A stretch of DNA of 64,000 nucleotides, taken from assembly GCA_036746695.1 (NCBI GenBank), contig DAIODP010000001.1:868001-932000 (forward strand), written 5' to 3'. The first letter of the stretch is position 1, and each line of letters begins with the position of its first letter. Made by a program: the position numbers and the translations under genes. Origin of the DNA: UBA3006 sp036746695 (GTDB taxonomy: Bacteria; Actinomycetota; Acidimicrobiia; Acidimicrobiales; Ilumatobacteraceae). Of the stretch, positions 1 through 7,968 are shown piece after piece. The notes under the pieces were generated by a model. The model did not search any database, was not told where the DNA came from, and worked only from the letters and a program-made list of their open reading frames with translations.

Positions 1-1
1 T

Positions 2-553
2 CTCTTGGCATTACAACCGCGAGAACAAAACGTCGAGGGCCCACTTGCAATCGGTGCCAGCGTTTACGGATCGTGCGCGGGATGTCACGGCGCAGCGGGC
101 CAAGGCGGAGCCGGTCGTGCATTTGCAAATGGTGAAGTACTAAAGACCTTCCCAAAGATTGAAGACATGCTCAATTTCGTCTACACCGGAAGCCAGGCCT
201 ATGTCGCCAAGGAACTTACGGTGTACGGAGACCCGAATCGCGAAGGTGGCGCACACGCACCGCTTTCGTACAACGGCAACCCCATGCCGCAGCAGGGCCA
301 AATGCTGGGCGGCGCACTAACCGAAGCAGAGATTCTTGGTGTTGTGTGCCACGAGCGTTACGCGCTTGGCGGTGCCGATGCAGCTAGCGAAGAGTGGATA
401 GAGGAATTCGAAACGTGGTGTTCACCAGAGTCTGAAATTTTCCTTGCTCTCGAAAACGGCGCTACTTCGTTTGCAACACTGGACAAAGATTTTGCCTCGC
501 GTCCAAAGCCACCAGCATTTGTTGGCACCGAAGCACGCCCTTCGGCTAAATAA
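2..553 (+). CDS. c-type cytochrome, 5' end outside the window
   Basis: The frame is open from the first bases to TAA at 551-553, so the N-terminus and any signal peptide lie upstream; the TTG at base 5 is probably not the true start. A single heme-attachment motif CAGCH lies near residue 24 of the visible part, and a Met in NGNPMPQQG about 70 residues later could be the sixth heme ligand. The last ~90 residues are acidic and I do not recognise them. It should be an exported or membrane-associated electron carrier; which respiratory complex it serves cannot be told from one gene. Its stop codon abuts the stop of the next gene, read the other way. Confidence 0.75.
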   Translation, partial: LLALQPREQNVEGPLAIGASVYGSCAGCHGAAGQGGAGRAFANGEVLKTFPKIEDMLNFVYTGSQAYVAKELTVYGDPNREGGAHAPLSYNGNPMPQQGQMLGGALTEAEILGVVCHERYALGGADAASEEWIEEFETWCSPESEIFLALENGATSFATLDKDFASRPKPPAFVGTEARPSAK

Positions 554-1159
554 CTACTGAGACTTGCAGATCACTTCGGTGATCTCGTCAGCAAGAATAT
601 CCAGCATTGAAATGCTGTTAGACGAGTACTTGGTGATGAATTCTCGAAGCGTTGCCGTCTCGGATTCGCACGTGCGATCTACGCCGTTTGCAAGTTTGAT
701 AACCAAATCGTTTTGCAGCACTCCCAAATCGCCACCAGCTTGCATATCAACCAGCGCGGGAAGCGTAAGCATTTGCTTTCCGTTCTTTTCATCTGCCGGC
801 ACATAGGTAAACCAGATCACTGCTGGGCCCAACATGTCGGCAAGCAGCACGCATGCGTACGGGTCGGAGAAATTTGTGCACGATACATCGCTTGGCGTTC
901 CGTCGACAATGGAAACGATTCTCCCATCGTCCAAGGTCATCGTGATGTTGCCAACCGTTTTTCCGTTGTCAACCTGCCACCCTTCGTCGGGCTGAGTGAC
1001 CGTCACCGCTGCAATCAAATCAATGTTGTGTAAGGCCCGTGAATTGCCGGTTGCCGATGATCCGCCTGAAACGAATGCGTACATGCCAAAGGTGACAAGA
1101 CCAAGCACCGCAAGCACGCCGAAGGTTGCCCACAGCCGTGCGGAAAGAAACAGGCGCAT
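554..1159 (-). CDS. membrane-anchored exported protein of unknown function
   Basis: 201 residues. One hydrophobic segment (about residues 8-32) after a short basic start predicts an N-terminal anchor with the rest outside the membrane. The outer part carries four Cys (SC..., YAC, RTC, VIC), suggesting two disulfides. I do not recognise the family. The ATG at 1159 lies 9 bases after the hemL stop, so it is probably the last gene of the rex-hem transcript. No Shine-Dalgarno sequence is evident. A link with heme or redox metabolism is only suggested by position. Confidence 0.7.
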   Translation of the reverse strand: MRLFLSARLWATFGVLAVLGLVTFGMYAFVSGGSSATGNSRALHNIDLIAAVTVTQPDEGWQVDNGKTVGNITMTLDDGRIVSIVDGTPSDVSCTNFSDPYACVLLADMLGPAVIWFTYVPADEKNGKQMLTLPALVDMQAGGDLGVLQNDLVIKLANGVDRTCESETATLREFITKYSSNSISMLDILADEITEVICKSQ

Positions 1160-1168
1160 GCAATAAAT

Positions 1169-2512
1169 CTATTGCGCGCGAACAGCACTGGCTGCTGCGC
1201 GGTATGCGGCTTCGCCCAACTGCTGCATCACGGCATCGTCGTGACCAACACCAACGAATAGGGCCTCGTAAGCACCGGGAGCCATTGCTACGCCTTCGCG
1301 CAACATGGCGTGGAAAAATGCTGCGTACATTTTTTCGTTGGTCTGCTTTGCTTCGTCGAAATTTGTTGGAATGTCATTGCCGAAGAATGCTCCGACGAGC
1401 GTGCCAACCACAGGAAACTGCGCCACAATGCCCGCACTTGCGCATGCGTCGCGCAAGATAGTTGCCAGTTGACGCGCGCGCGCCGAAAGTTCCATATACA
1501 CATCGGGCGTCAGTTCATTCAGTGCAGCAAGGCCCGCGGCAGTTGCCAGCGGATTACCTGCAAGGGTTCCCGCATGGAACACTTTGCCAATTGGCGTGAG
1601 GTGCTCCATGACCGAGCGCGATCCGCCGATTGCGCCGATAGGCAGCCCACCACCAATTACTTTTCCGAAACATGTGATGTCGGGACGAACGTCGTACTTC
1701 GCTTGTGCACCGCCAGACCCAAGGCGAAAGCCGGTGATGACCTCGTCGAAAATAAGTAGTGCGCCTGCCTTGTCGCATGCTGCGCGAAGGCCTTCAAGAA
1801 AGCCCGCGGCCGGCGCAACGACGCCCATGTTGGCTGCCACTGGTTCGACAATTACTGCGGCAACATCGTTGCCAATTTCGGGAACAACGTTGTACGGAAC
1901 AACGAGCGTGTTAGCAACTGCTTCTTCCGGAACGCCGGCAGTGCCAGGGATGCCAAGCGTTGCAACTCCACTACCACCGGCTGCCAATAAGGCGTCGGTT
2001 GCGCCGTGGAAGTTTCCGTGAAACGTAATGATGCGTTTGCGACCAGTTGCGCCGCGAGCAAGACGCACAGCGGTGCTTGTTGCTTCCGTGCCGCTGTTCA
2101 TGAGACGCACCCGTTCGCAGCTTGGCACTCGCTCGCGAATTGCTTCGGCAAGTTTCATTTCTCTTGGGGTTGGTGCACCAAACGATGTGCCGTCGCCTGC
2201 GGCTGCCACAAGCGCCGAAGTAATTGCGCGGTGCGCATGACCCAGAATGACCGCGCCATAACTTTGCACGAGGTCGATATACCGCTTGCCCTCGACATCA
2301 AAAATGTGTGCACCTTCGCCACGGGCAACGATGTACGGTTCGCCACCAACGGCTTTAAACGCACGAATTGAAGAGTTGACGCCGCCCGGAATTGCTTCGG
2401 CGGAACGCGTGTACAGCGCGTGGTTGTTAGCAATTCCCTTGCCAACACAAACAGTCGCCGTGCAACCCGCAGTAACGCAAGACGTGGGGTCGCACAACGG
2501 AATCATTGACAT
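1169..2512 (-). CDS. hemL: glutamate-1-semialdehyde 2,1-aminomutase
   Basis: PLP enzyme converting glutamate-1-semialdehyde to 5-aminolevulinate, the last C5-pathway step, in the cytosol. Family marks: AEAIPGGVNSSIRAF near the N-terminus, SGTEA for phosphate binding (about residues 140-144), FDEVITGFR, and the PLP lysine in CFGKVIGGGLPIG (about K284). I start at ATG 2512, one base after the hemB TGA; an ATG at 2506 is also possible and a frame extension to 2545 would run back into hemB. Compared with usual homologs there are ~30 extra N-terminal residues holding four Cys (see findings). Follows hemB in the operon. Confidence 0.93.
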   Translation of the reverse strand: MSMIPLCDPTSCVTAGCTATVCVGKGIANNHALYTRSAEAIPGGVNSSIRAFKAVGGEPYIVARGEGAHIFDVEGKRYIDLVQSYGAVILGHAHRAITSALVAAAGDGTSFGAPTPREMKLAEAIRERVPSCERVRLMNSGTEATSTAVRLARGATGRKRIITFHGNFHGATDALLAAGGSGVATLGIPGTAGVPEEAVANTLVVPYNVVPEIGNDVAAVIVEPVAANMGVVAPAAGFLEGLRAACDKAGALLIFDEVITGFRLGSGGAQAKYDVRPDITCFGKVIGGGLPIGAIGGSRSVMEHLTPIGKVFHAGTLAGNPLATAAGLAALNELTPDVYMELSARARQLATILRDACASAGIVAQFPVVGTLVGAFFGNDIPTNFDEAKQTNEKMYAAFFHAMLREGVAMAPGAYEALFVGVGHDDAVMQQLGEAAYRAAASAVRAQ

Positions 2513-2513
2513 T

Positions 2514-3500
2514 TCAGCGATTGTTCTCGGCAAACCAGCGAGCAAAATACGTGAGAATAATGTCTGCTCCTGCGCGCTTCACTGCGGTTAGTTGTTCGAG
2601 TGCAACTGTGTCGTGGTCGATCCAGCCGTTTGCGGCAGCGGCCTTGATCATGGCGTATTCGCCACTGACGTGATAGGCGGCAATTGGTACATCAACACGT
2701 GCACGCACCGACGAAATAACGTCGAGATAACTGAGTGCTGGCTTGATCATGACAATGTCGGCGCCTTGCTCGATGTCGGCAAGCACCTCGCGCATCGACT
2801 CGCGCGCATTGCGCCAATCCTGTTGGTAGCCCTTGCGGTTTCCGCCACCTGCAATTTGCACATCTACTGCGTCGCGGAATGGGCCATACAGCCCCGACGC
2901 GTACTTTGCCGAGTACGCCATGATCGCAACGTTGTTGAAACCTGCTGTATCGAGTGCGTGACGAATTGCGCCAACCTGTCCGTCCATCATGCCGCTTGGC
3001 GCAACAACATGTGCGCCCGCCTGTGCCTGTGCCAGCGCCGCCTTGCAATAAATTTCTAGCGTCTTGTCGTTATCGACATTGCCGTTTTTGTCGAGCACGC
3101 CACAATGGCCGTGGCTGGTGTATTCGTCTACACACAAGTCGGCCATCAACACCATTCGATCGCCAACGTCTTCTTGCAATTGCTTCAAAGCAACTTGCAC
3201 AATGCCGTTCGGGTCGAACGCCCCAGAACCCACTTCGTCTTTTTTCGCGGGAACACCAAACAGGATCACGGCGGGCACGCCAAGGTCGGCAAGTTGTTTC
3301 ACTTCGGTTCGCAATGATGCGAGAGTGTGCTGCATCACGCCTTCTAGCGAGGAAATGGGCTGTGCCTCGGTTATGCCTTCGCGCACGAACAAAGGCGCCA
3401 CAAGATCTTTTGTGGAAAGTTGAACTTCGGCCACCAAGTCGCGCATTGCCGAACTTGAGCGCAGACGACGGGGGCGAGATTGCGGAAACGCCATGCACAT
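2514..3500 (-). CDS. hemB: delta-aminolevulinic acid dehydratase (porphobilinogen synthase)
   Basis: Condenses two 5-aminolevulinates to porphobilinogen. 328 residues, normal for the family. The two Schiff-base lysines are in YSAKY (K199) and MIKPALSY (K253). The active-site metal loop reads DLCVDEYTSHGHCG, i.e. Cys123-Asp125-Cys133, the mixed form between the three-Cys zinc site and the Asp-rich magnesium site; related Cys/Asp loops are known in actinobacteria. Start taken as ATG 3500, four bases after the hemD stop (ATG 3494 is two codons on); a longer open frame upstream is only the antisense of hemD. Confidence 0.93.
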   Translation of the reverse strand: MCMAFPQSRPRRLRSSSAMRDLVAEVQLSTKDLVAPLFVREGITEAQPISSLEGVMQHTLASLRTEVKQLADLGVPAVILFGVPAKKDEVGSGAFDPNGIVQVALKQLQEDVGDRMVLMADLCVDEYTSHGHCGVLDKNGNVDNDKTLEIYCKAALAQAQAGAHVVAPSGMMDGQVGAIRHALDTAGFNNVAIMAYSAKYASGLYGPFRDAVDVQIAGGGNRKGYQQDWRNARESMREVLADIEQGADIVMIKPALSYLDVISSVRARVDVPIAAYHVSGEYAMIKAAAANGWIDHDTVALEQLTAVKRAGADIILTYFARWFAENNR

Positions 3501-3504
3501 AAGG

Positions 3505-4236
3505 CTACGGGTTGGGTTGTTGGAATAAACCACGCAACGCCGCAACAACAGCATCCGTTGTGGGCTCGCTTGCAACCGCCACATTGTGTAGCGCCGAGGC
3601 ATGTGCAACAGCCTCGGTTGGTTTACCAATCGCGACAACTGCTTTCGGGGATGCGGCGCCGAACGCGGCGCACCAGGAACGAACAGCGGAACCGGAATAA
3701 AACACAACAGCATCTGCTCGTTGGGCAAGTTCCATGTCGTCGCTGGAAGGAACAACTGCTTCTGTTGTGTATGCAGCAACGGCGTCGACAACATAACCGC
3801 GCGCACGAAGGCCGTCGGCTACCGCCCCGTCTGCATCTTGCGCCTGCGCCAACAACACCCGGCCACTGCCCTGTGGAAACTGCGCCACAAGTTCATCGCC
3901 GCGCGCAATGGTTGGAACAAAGTCCACCTCAACGCCAAGTGCATCTGCAGATGCCTTGCCAACCGCAGCAAGCCTTGGCCGAATATCCATTTGCGAAAGT
4001 GCGCCAGCAACTTGAGCAGCGCCGTTTGCCGACGTAACCACTAACCAGTCGTACTGCTGCAGATGTGCCAGCGAAGCCTGTAACGCTTCGCCCTTGTCGT
4101 GTGGCCGAGCAATTGCAATGAGTGGCATTTGCACAACGTGCGCGCCGAGGGCAATCAGTTCTCGCTCTAGTTGTATTGATTGCTGCAATGGCCGGGTAAG
4201 AACTACCGTTCGCCCGGCAAGCGAGGTGCTGTTCAT
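3505..4236 (-). CDS. hemD: uroporphyrinogen-III synthase
   Basis: Cyclises hydroxymethylbilane with inversion of ring D to give uroporphyrinogen III. 243 residues, starting TVVLTRPLQQSIQLERELIA and with VVTSANGAAQV in the middle and VVFYSGSAVRSWCAAFG late, the usual two-lobed HemD pattern. Sequence conservation in this family is low, so the assignment leans on these motifs and on position between hemC and hemB. The ATG overlaps the hemC TGA by 4 bases (ATGA), implying translational coupling. Confidence 0.88.
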   Translation of the reverse strand: MNSTSLAGRTVVLTRPLQQSIQLERELIALGAHVVQMPLIAIARPHDKGEALQASLAHLQQYDWLVVTSANGAAQVAGALSQMDIRPRLAAVGKASADALGVEVDFVPTIARGDELVAQFPQGSGRVLLAQAQDADGAVADGLRARGYVVDAVAAYTTEAVVPSSDDMELAQRADAVVFYSGSAVRSWCAAFGAASPKAVVAIGKPTEAVAHASALHNVAVASEPTTDAVVAALRGLFQQPNP

Positions 4237-5102
4237 TGCAACGAGGCGCGAACGGCTCGCGCGTTTTCACGCGCAAATTCCAAAGCGTCGCCCAAGACTG
4301 GCAACGGCAATGCCCTCTTTGCGTGCCGATCGCTCGGCGTGTCGCCTGTTGCCATAAACATGTGCAACACATCATTCGCATCAAGATGCGCACCTACCGG
4401 CATGCTGCAACCGGCCCCAAGTTCGGCAAGAAAAGCCCGTTCGATTTCTACAGAGCGCCGAGTTGCTGCATGATCGACGACGCTCACATACCCACGCGTT
4501 GTTGCATCATCTGTTCTGCACTCCACCGCTACACAACCTTGGCCAATCATTGGCACAAACACGTTGGGATCGAGTGCTTGTGCCACATGGTGAGTGAGCC
4601 CAAGCACTTCTAGTGCCGCGATTGCCATCACGATTGCTCCGCCAGCAGGGATTTTCTCTAGACGCGTGTTGATGTTGCCGCGCAAATCAACGAACTGTAA
4701 GTCGGGCCTTGCTGTCAGCAATTGTGCGCGGCGGCGCACCGAACCTGTTGCAACCGTTGCGCCATGTGCCAAACCATCAAGGGTGTTCCCAACAAGTGCG
4801 TCTCGTGCGTCTCTGCGTTCGCACCATGCCGATACCGTGAGCCCATCGGTTGCCACAGACGGCAAATCTTTTGCCGAATGGATGGCCACGTCGGCAAGGC
4901 CTTGCAAGACAGCTTGCTGCACTTCTTTTACAAAAATACCTTGACCACCCAACTGATGCAGTGGCACGTCGCGTTTGATGTCACCAAGCGTTTCAACGAA
5001 AACAAGTTCGGTTGCTTCTCCGCTGGCTGCTGTTATTGCACGAGCGACAACCTCGGCCTGAGTGCGGGCCTGAGCACTCGAGCGGGTGGCGATTCGGATC
5101 AT
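4233..5102 (-). CDS. hemC: porphobilinogen deaminase (hydroxymethylbilane synthase)
   Basis: Polymerises four porphobilinogens into hydroxymethylbilane. 289 residues. Begins MIRIATRSSAQA, contains HSAKDLP (residues 75-81, with the catalytic Asp region following), arginine-rich GSVRRRAQL, and the dipyrromethane cofactor Cys in LGAGCSMPVGAH (C232). The ATG at 5102 overlaps the hemA stop as ATGA, which fixes the start; the frame continues upstream only as antisense or shadow of hemA. Confidence 0.94.
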   Translation of the reverse strand: MIRIATRSSAQARTQAEVVARAITAASGEATELVFVETLGDIKRDVPLHQLGGQGIFVKEVQQAVLQGLADVAIHSAKDLPSVATDGLTVSAWCERRDARDALVGNTLDGLAHGATVATGSVRRRAQLLTARPDLQFVDLRGNINTRLEKIPAGGAIVMAIAALEVLGLTHHVAQALDPNVFVPMIGQGCVAVECRTDDATTRGYVSVVDHAATRRSVEIERAFLAELGAGCSMPVGAHLDANDVLHMFMATGDTPSDRHAKRALPLPVLGDALEFARENARAVRASLQ

Positions 5103-6361
5103 TCGATGTCGAAAAGATCGCGCAGGGCTGCGGCAATTCGCTCGCCCTGTGGCGTGCCCGCGCTGTTTTTCAACTGGACTGAGGGCGAATGCAGCAATTT
5201 TGCAACAACTGCCTTGCTCAGCGCCTCCACCGCATCGCGTTGCTCTGGCGTAAGCGCACCGAGCTTTGAGGAAAACCGTTCGAGTTCGGCGCGGCGAATT
5301 GATTCGGCGCGCTCGTGAAGTTCTGCAACGAGTGGGGCTGCCTGTCGGGAGATCGATTCCTGTGTGAATCGTTGCACTTCTTCGCCAATAATCTGACGCA
5401 CCTGGTTTGCTTCTTGTTGTCTTGCGTCGATGCCCACTTGCGCCCAATCGCGTAGATCATGCAAGTCGCGCAGGGTTACGCCGGCAAGTTCGCCAACCGA
5501 ATGCTCGACATCGCGAGGCATAGCGATGTCCACAATCAACAGTTGTTTGTTGTCTGCTTGTGCTCGTGCGGCATCCACAAATGAGCGAGACATGATTACT
5601 TCTCCTGCGCCCGTGCAGGTGAGAATAACGTCGGCGTGAGCCACCGCACTCGACAATTGATCGAACTTACCGACAACTGCGCCAACACTTTGCGCCAATT
5701 CCTCGGCTCGTTCAACACTGCGATTCATTACCGTCACGTGTTTTGCGCCTGCGCCGGCAAGCGCCTTGGCGATACCGGCGCCCATGTCGCCTGCACCAAC
5801 CACCAAGACGTTGGCACCGCTCATGGTGCCAAGCAAATCGACCGCCATGTCTACCGCGGCATGCGACACCGATGCGGTGGAACGACTAATTGAAGTTTCG
5901 GTACGCGCGCGCTTGCCAACTTCGAGTGCCTGCCTAAACAGCATGTTCATAGAAGTACGCGCGGTGTTTTCGTTTCTCGCGCGCTCCCATGCAGTGCGCA
6001 CCTGGCCAAGAATTTCGGTTTCGCCAAGCACCGCAGAATCTAAACCGCTCGCCACTTCAAACAGATGCGAGACCGCAGCATCATCGTGCTGGCTGTAGAA
6101 ATGCGGGTGCATCTCGTCTGGCGTAAGCCCCGACAGTTCGCAAAAGAAGTCGCGAACGTCTGCGTATGCGCCATGAAATTTTTCGGCCAGTACATACACC
6201 TCTGTGCGATTGCACGTGGACAGCACCACCGTTTCGCGAATGTTGTCGCGCGACAATAAATCCTGCAGCGCATTTGCAAGTGCATCGCTCGAGATTGTGA
6301 CCTTCTCGATCACATCAAGTGGAGCAGAGCGATGGTTTACGCCAAGAACGACTATCGACAT
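5099..6361 (-). CDS. hemA: glutamyl-tRNA reductase
   Basis: NADPH-dependent reduction of Glu-tRNA to glutamate-1-semialdehyde, the committing step of C5 tetrapyrrole synthesis. 420 residues: catalytic domain with the thioester Cys in LSTCNRTEVY (C50), NADP-binding fold with VVGAGDMGAGIAKAL, and a helical dimerisation tail. Its ATG overlaps the last codons of rex by 10 bases, so expression is tied to rex. Confidence 0.95.
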   Translation of the reverse strand: MSIVVLGVNHRSAPLDVIEKVTISSDALANALQDLLSRDNIRETVVLSTCNRTEVYVLAEKFHGAYADVRDFFCELSGLTPDEMHPHFYSQHDDAAVSHLFEVASGLDSAVLGETEILGQVRTAWERARNENTARTSMNMLFRQALEVGKRARTETSISRSTASVSHAAVDMAVDLLGTMSGANVLVVGAGDMGAGIAKALAGAGAKHVTVMNRSVERAEELAQSVGAVVGKFDQLSSAVAHADVILTCTGAGEVIMSRSFVDAARAQADNKQLLIVDIAMPRDVEHSVGELAGVTLRDLHDLRDWAQVGIDARQQEANQVRQIIGEEVQRFTQESISRQAAPLVAELHERAESIRRAELERFSSKLGALTPEQRDAVEALSKAVVAKLLHSPSVQLKNSAGTPQGERIAAALRDLFDIE

Positions 6362-7059
6362 GCCGGATCCATTTCTCGATTTCCGGGAACAGAAACATCT
6401 TCGCGTTGTTGCTGTTCGTAATAGCCAAGTATTTGCAACTCGACGCCAAGGTCGACGCTGCGAATGGAAATCTCTTCGGGGGCGTTCAAGACAACAGATG
6501 CAAAGTTGAGAATTGATCTAATGCCTGCCGCGACAAGCAAGTCGGCTGCTTGCTGTGCACTTGCCGGTGGCGTTGCAATAACACCAATGCTTACCGCTTC
6601 GTCGCGAACGATTGAAGCAAGGTCGTCAATGTGACGTACCGCAATTCCGCCAATTTTCTTGCCAACCTTTGTCGAATCGATGTCGACAATTCCCGCAACC
6701 GGAAAACCACGCGAAGAAAACCCGCTGTAGTTCGACAGCGCATTGCCCAGGTTGCCTGCGCCAACAACGACAACTTTCCATTCGTGGTGCAGCCCAAGTT
6801 CGCGCTTGATTTGGTACACCAAGTACGCAACGTCGTAACCCACGCCCCTGGTGCCGTAGCTTCCGAGGTACGACAAATCTTTTCGCACCTTGGCCGCATT
6901 AACGCCGGCTAGTGCAGCCAGTTGGTCGCTTGACAGTTGTGCGACACCGCTCGCGATCTCGCCACTCAAGATGTGCAGGTACACGGGAAGCCGAGCAACT
7001 GCGGCGTCGGGAATGCGCTTTCGCGCTGAAGCCGACGGTGTTGAAGCGAGTTTGGCCAC
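6352..7059 (-). CDS. rex: redox-sensing transcriptional repressor Rex
   Basis: NADH/NAD+-responsive repressor. 235 residues from GTG 7059: winged helix first (IPDAAVARLPVYLHIL, then SSDQLAALAGVNAAKVRKDL with SYLGSYGTRGVGYDV), then a Rossmann domain with VVVGAGNLGNAL, and a swapped C-terminal helix. The frame is open to an ATG at 7134, but I prefer GTG 7059 because TACCCT lies exactly 6 bases upstream, the leaderless layout repeated in this window, and because the extra 25 residues do not look like Rex. First gene of the rex-hemACDBL operon; a Rex-type palindrome sits just upstream, so autoregulation is likely. The rex-hem linkage is known in Streptomyces. Confidence 0.92.
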   Translation of the reverse strand: MAKLASTPSASARKRIPDAAVARLPVYLHILSGEIASGVAQLSSDQLAALAGVNAAKVRKDLSYLGSYGTRGVGYDVAYLVYQIKRELGLHHEWKVVVVGAGNLGNALSNYSGFSSRGFPVAGIVDIDSTKVGKKIGGIAVRHIDDLASIVRDEAVSIGVIATPPASAQQAADLLVAAGIRSILNFASVVLNAPEEISIRSVDLGVELQILGYYEQQQREDVSVPGNREMDPACR

Positions 7060-7065
7060 ACGGCA

Positions 7066-7071
7066 AGGGTA
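7066..7071 (-). promoter_or_regulatory. -10 element of the leaderless rex promoter
   Basis: TACCCT read on the minus strand, 6 bases before GTG 7059. It would place the transcript start at or next to the start codon. Confidence 0.55.
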
Positions 7072-7075
7072 GGCG

Positions 7076-7095
7076 TTCGTGCATGAATTCACGAA
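7076..7095. promoter_or_regulatory. candidate Rex operator
   Basis: Palindrome TTCGTG-n8-CACGAA. Rex sites in actinobacteria follow TTGTG-n8-CACAA, with GTGAA conserved inward; this site keeps the spacing and the GTGAA core and differs at one symmetrical position. It overlaps the expected -35 region of the rex promoter, where binding would repress. Confidence 0.5.
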
Positions 7096-7164
7096 GTCAC
7101 GAGCCACTTCGATGGCCCTATTGGTTCGGGACATTCGTCACCGCCAATGAACAAACCGCCCAAC

Positions 7165-7170
7165 TAGCCT
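7165..7170 (+). promoter_or_regulatory. -10 element, leaderless start of the 7177 gene
   Basis: TAGCCT followed by 6 bases and ATG 7177. Confidence 0.5.
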
Positions 7171-7176
7171 GCGCCC

Positions 7177-7968
7177 ATGGTCTTTGCGGCAGCCGAAAGC
7201 ATGAGTGCAACCAACTCGGCCCTTGCGGGCGGGGCCGCACTCATTGCTAGTGCCTTCGCCCTATCCACGGCCGACCGCTGGCTGAAGCGACGCCAGCCGC
7301 ACGAATTGGCATGGACCATTGCGATGGTGCTGTTCGCCATCGGTTCTGGCGCATTGTGGTGGGCGGAAAGTGCGGGCTGGAACCTGGCTGTTTTTAGAAT
7401 CTTTTTTCTTGCCGGTGCAGTGCTCAATGTTGCTTGGTTGGCGCTTGGCACCGTCTATCTATTGACCGGTGTTGCGATTGGAAACAAGATTCGCTGGTGG
7501 CTTGTAGGACTGACAGGCTTTGCAACGGGCATAGTCGCGGTAGCACCGACTAAAAAATCGATTATTGCAACCGAGTTCCCTGTTGGCCGAGAAGTGTTTG
7601 GAGTTGCGCCGCGCGTGCTTGCCGCCATCGGCTCTGGTGTGCCTGCAGTTGTGATCATTGTTGGTGCACTGTGGTCGGCATGGCGCGTCGTGCGCAAAAA
7701 GACTCCCGCGCTTTCATTCACTGCATCGCGCAGTGTGGTGTCGCCGTGGCGGCTTGCAGTTGGAAACGTGCTCATTGCGCTGGGCACGTTGGTGCTTTCC
7801 GCAAGCGGCACGCTGGCTGGCCGGCTGGGCAAGGATCAAGCATTTGCGGTGACACTGTTGGTTGGAGTGAGCGTTCTGTTTACTGGTTTCTTGGTGGCCA
7901 GCAACTCCACTCGCGTTCGCTCAACGCAACGCGCGACGCAATACCTTGCCCGTGCCGCCAGTTGGTAG
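7177..7968 (+). CDS. multi-pass membrane protein of unknown function
   Basis: 263 residues with about seven hydrophobic segments separated by short basic loops (WLKRRQPHE, WRVVRKKT), so an integral cytoplasmic-membrane protein with no large soluble domain. I recognise no transporter or enzyme motif; proteins of this type occur as hypothetical genes in actinobacteria. It diverges from rex and has its own leaderless promoter. The last 48 bases overlap the end of the convergent acyl-CoA ligase gene. Confidence 0.75.
   Translation: MVFAAAESMSATNSALAGGAALIASAFALSTADRWLKRRQPHELAWTIAMVLFAIGSGALWWAESAGWNLAVFRIFFLAGAVLNVAWLALGTVYLLTGVAIGNKIRWWLVGLTGFATGIVAVAPTKKSIIATEFPVGREVFGVAPRVLAAIGSGVPAVVIIVGALWSAWRVVRKKTPALSFTASRSVVSPWRLAVGNVLIALGTLVLSASGTLAGRLGKDQAFAVTLLVGVSVLFTGFLVASNSTRVRSTQRATQYLARAASW

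Noticed and set aside
3480..4037. 185-codon plus-strand frame across hemB/hemD
   Set aside because: Arg/Gln-rich shadow of hemD and hemB on the other strand.
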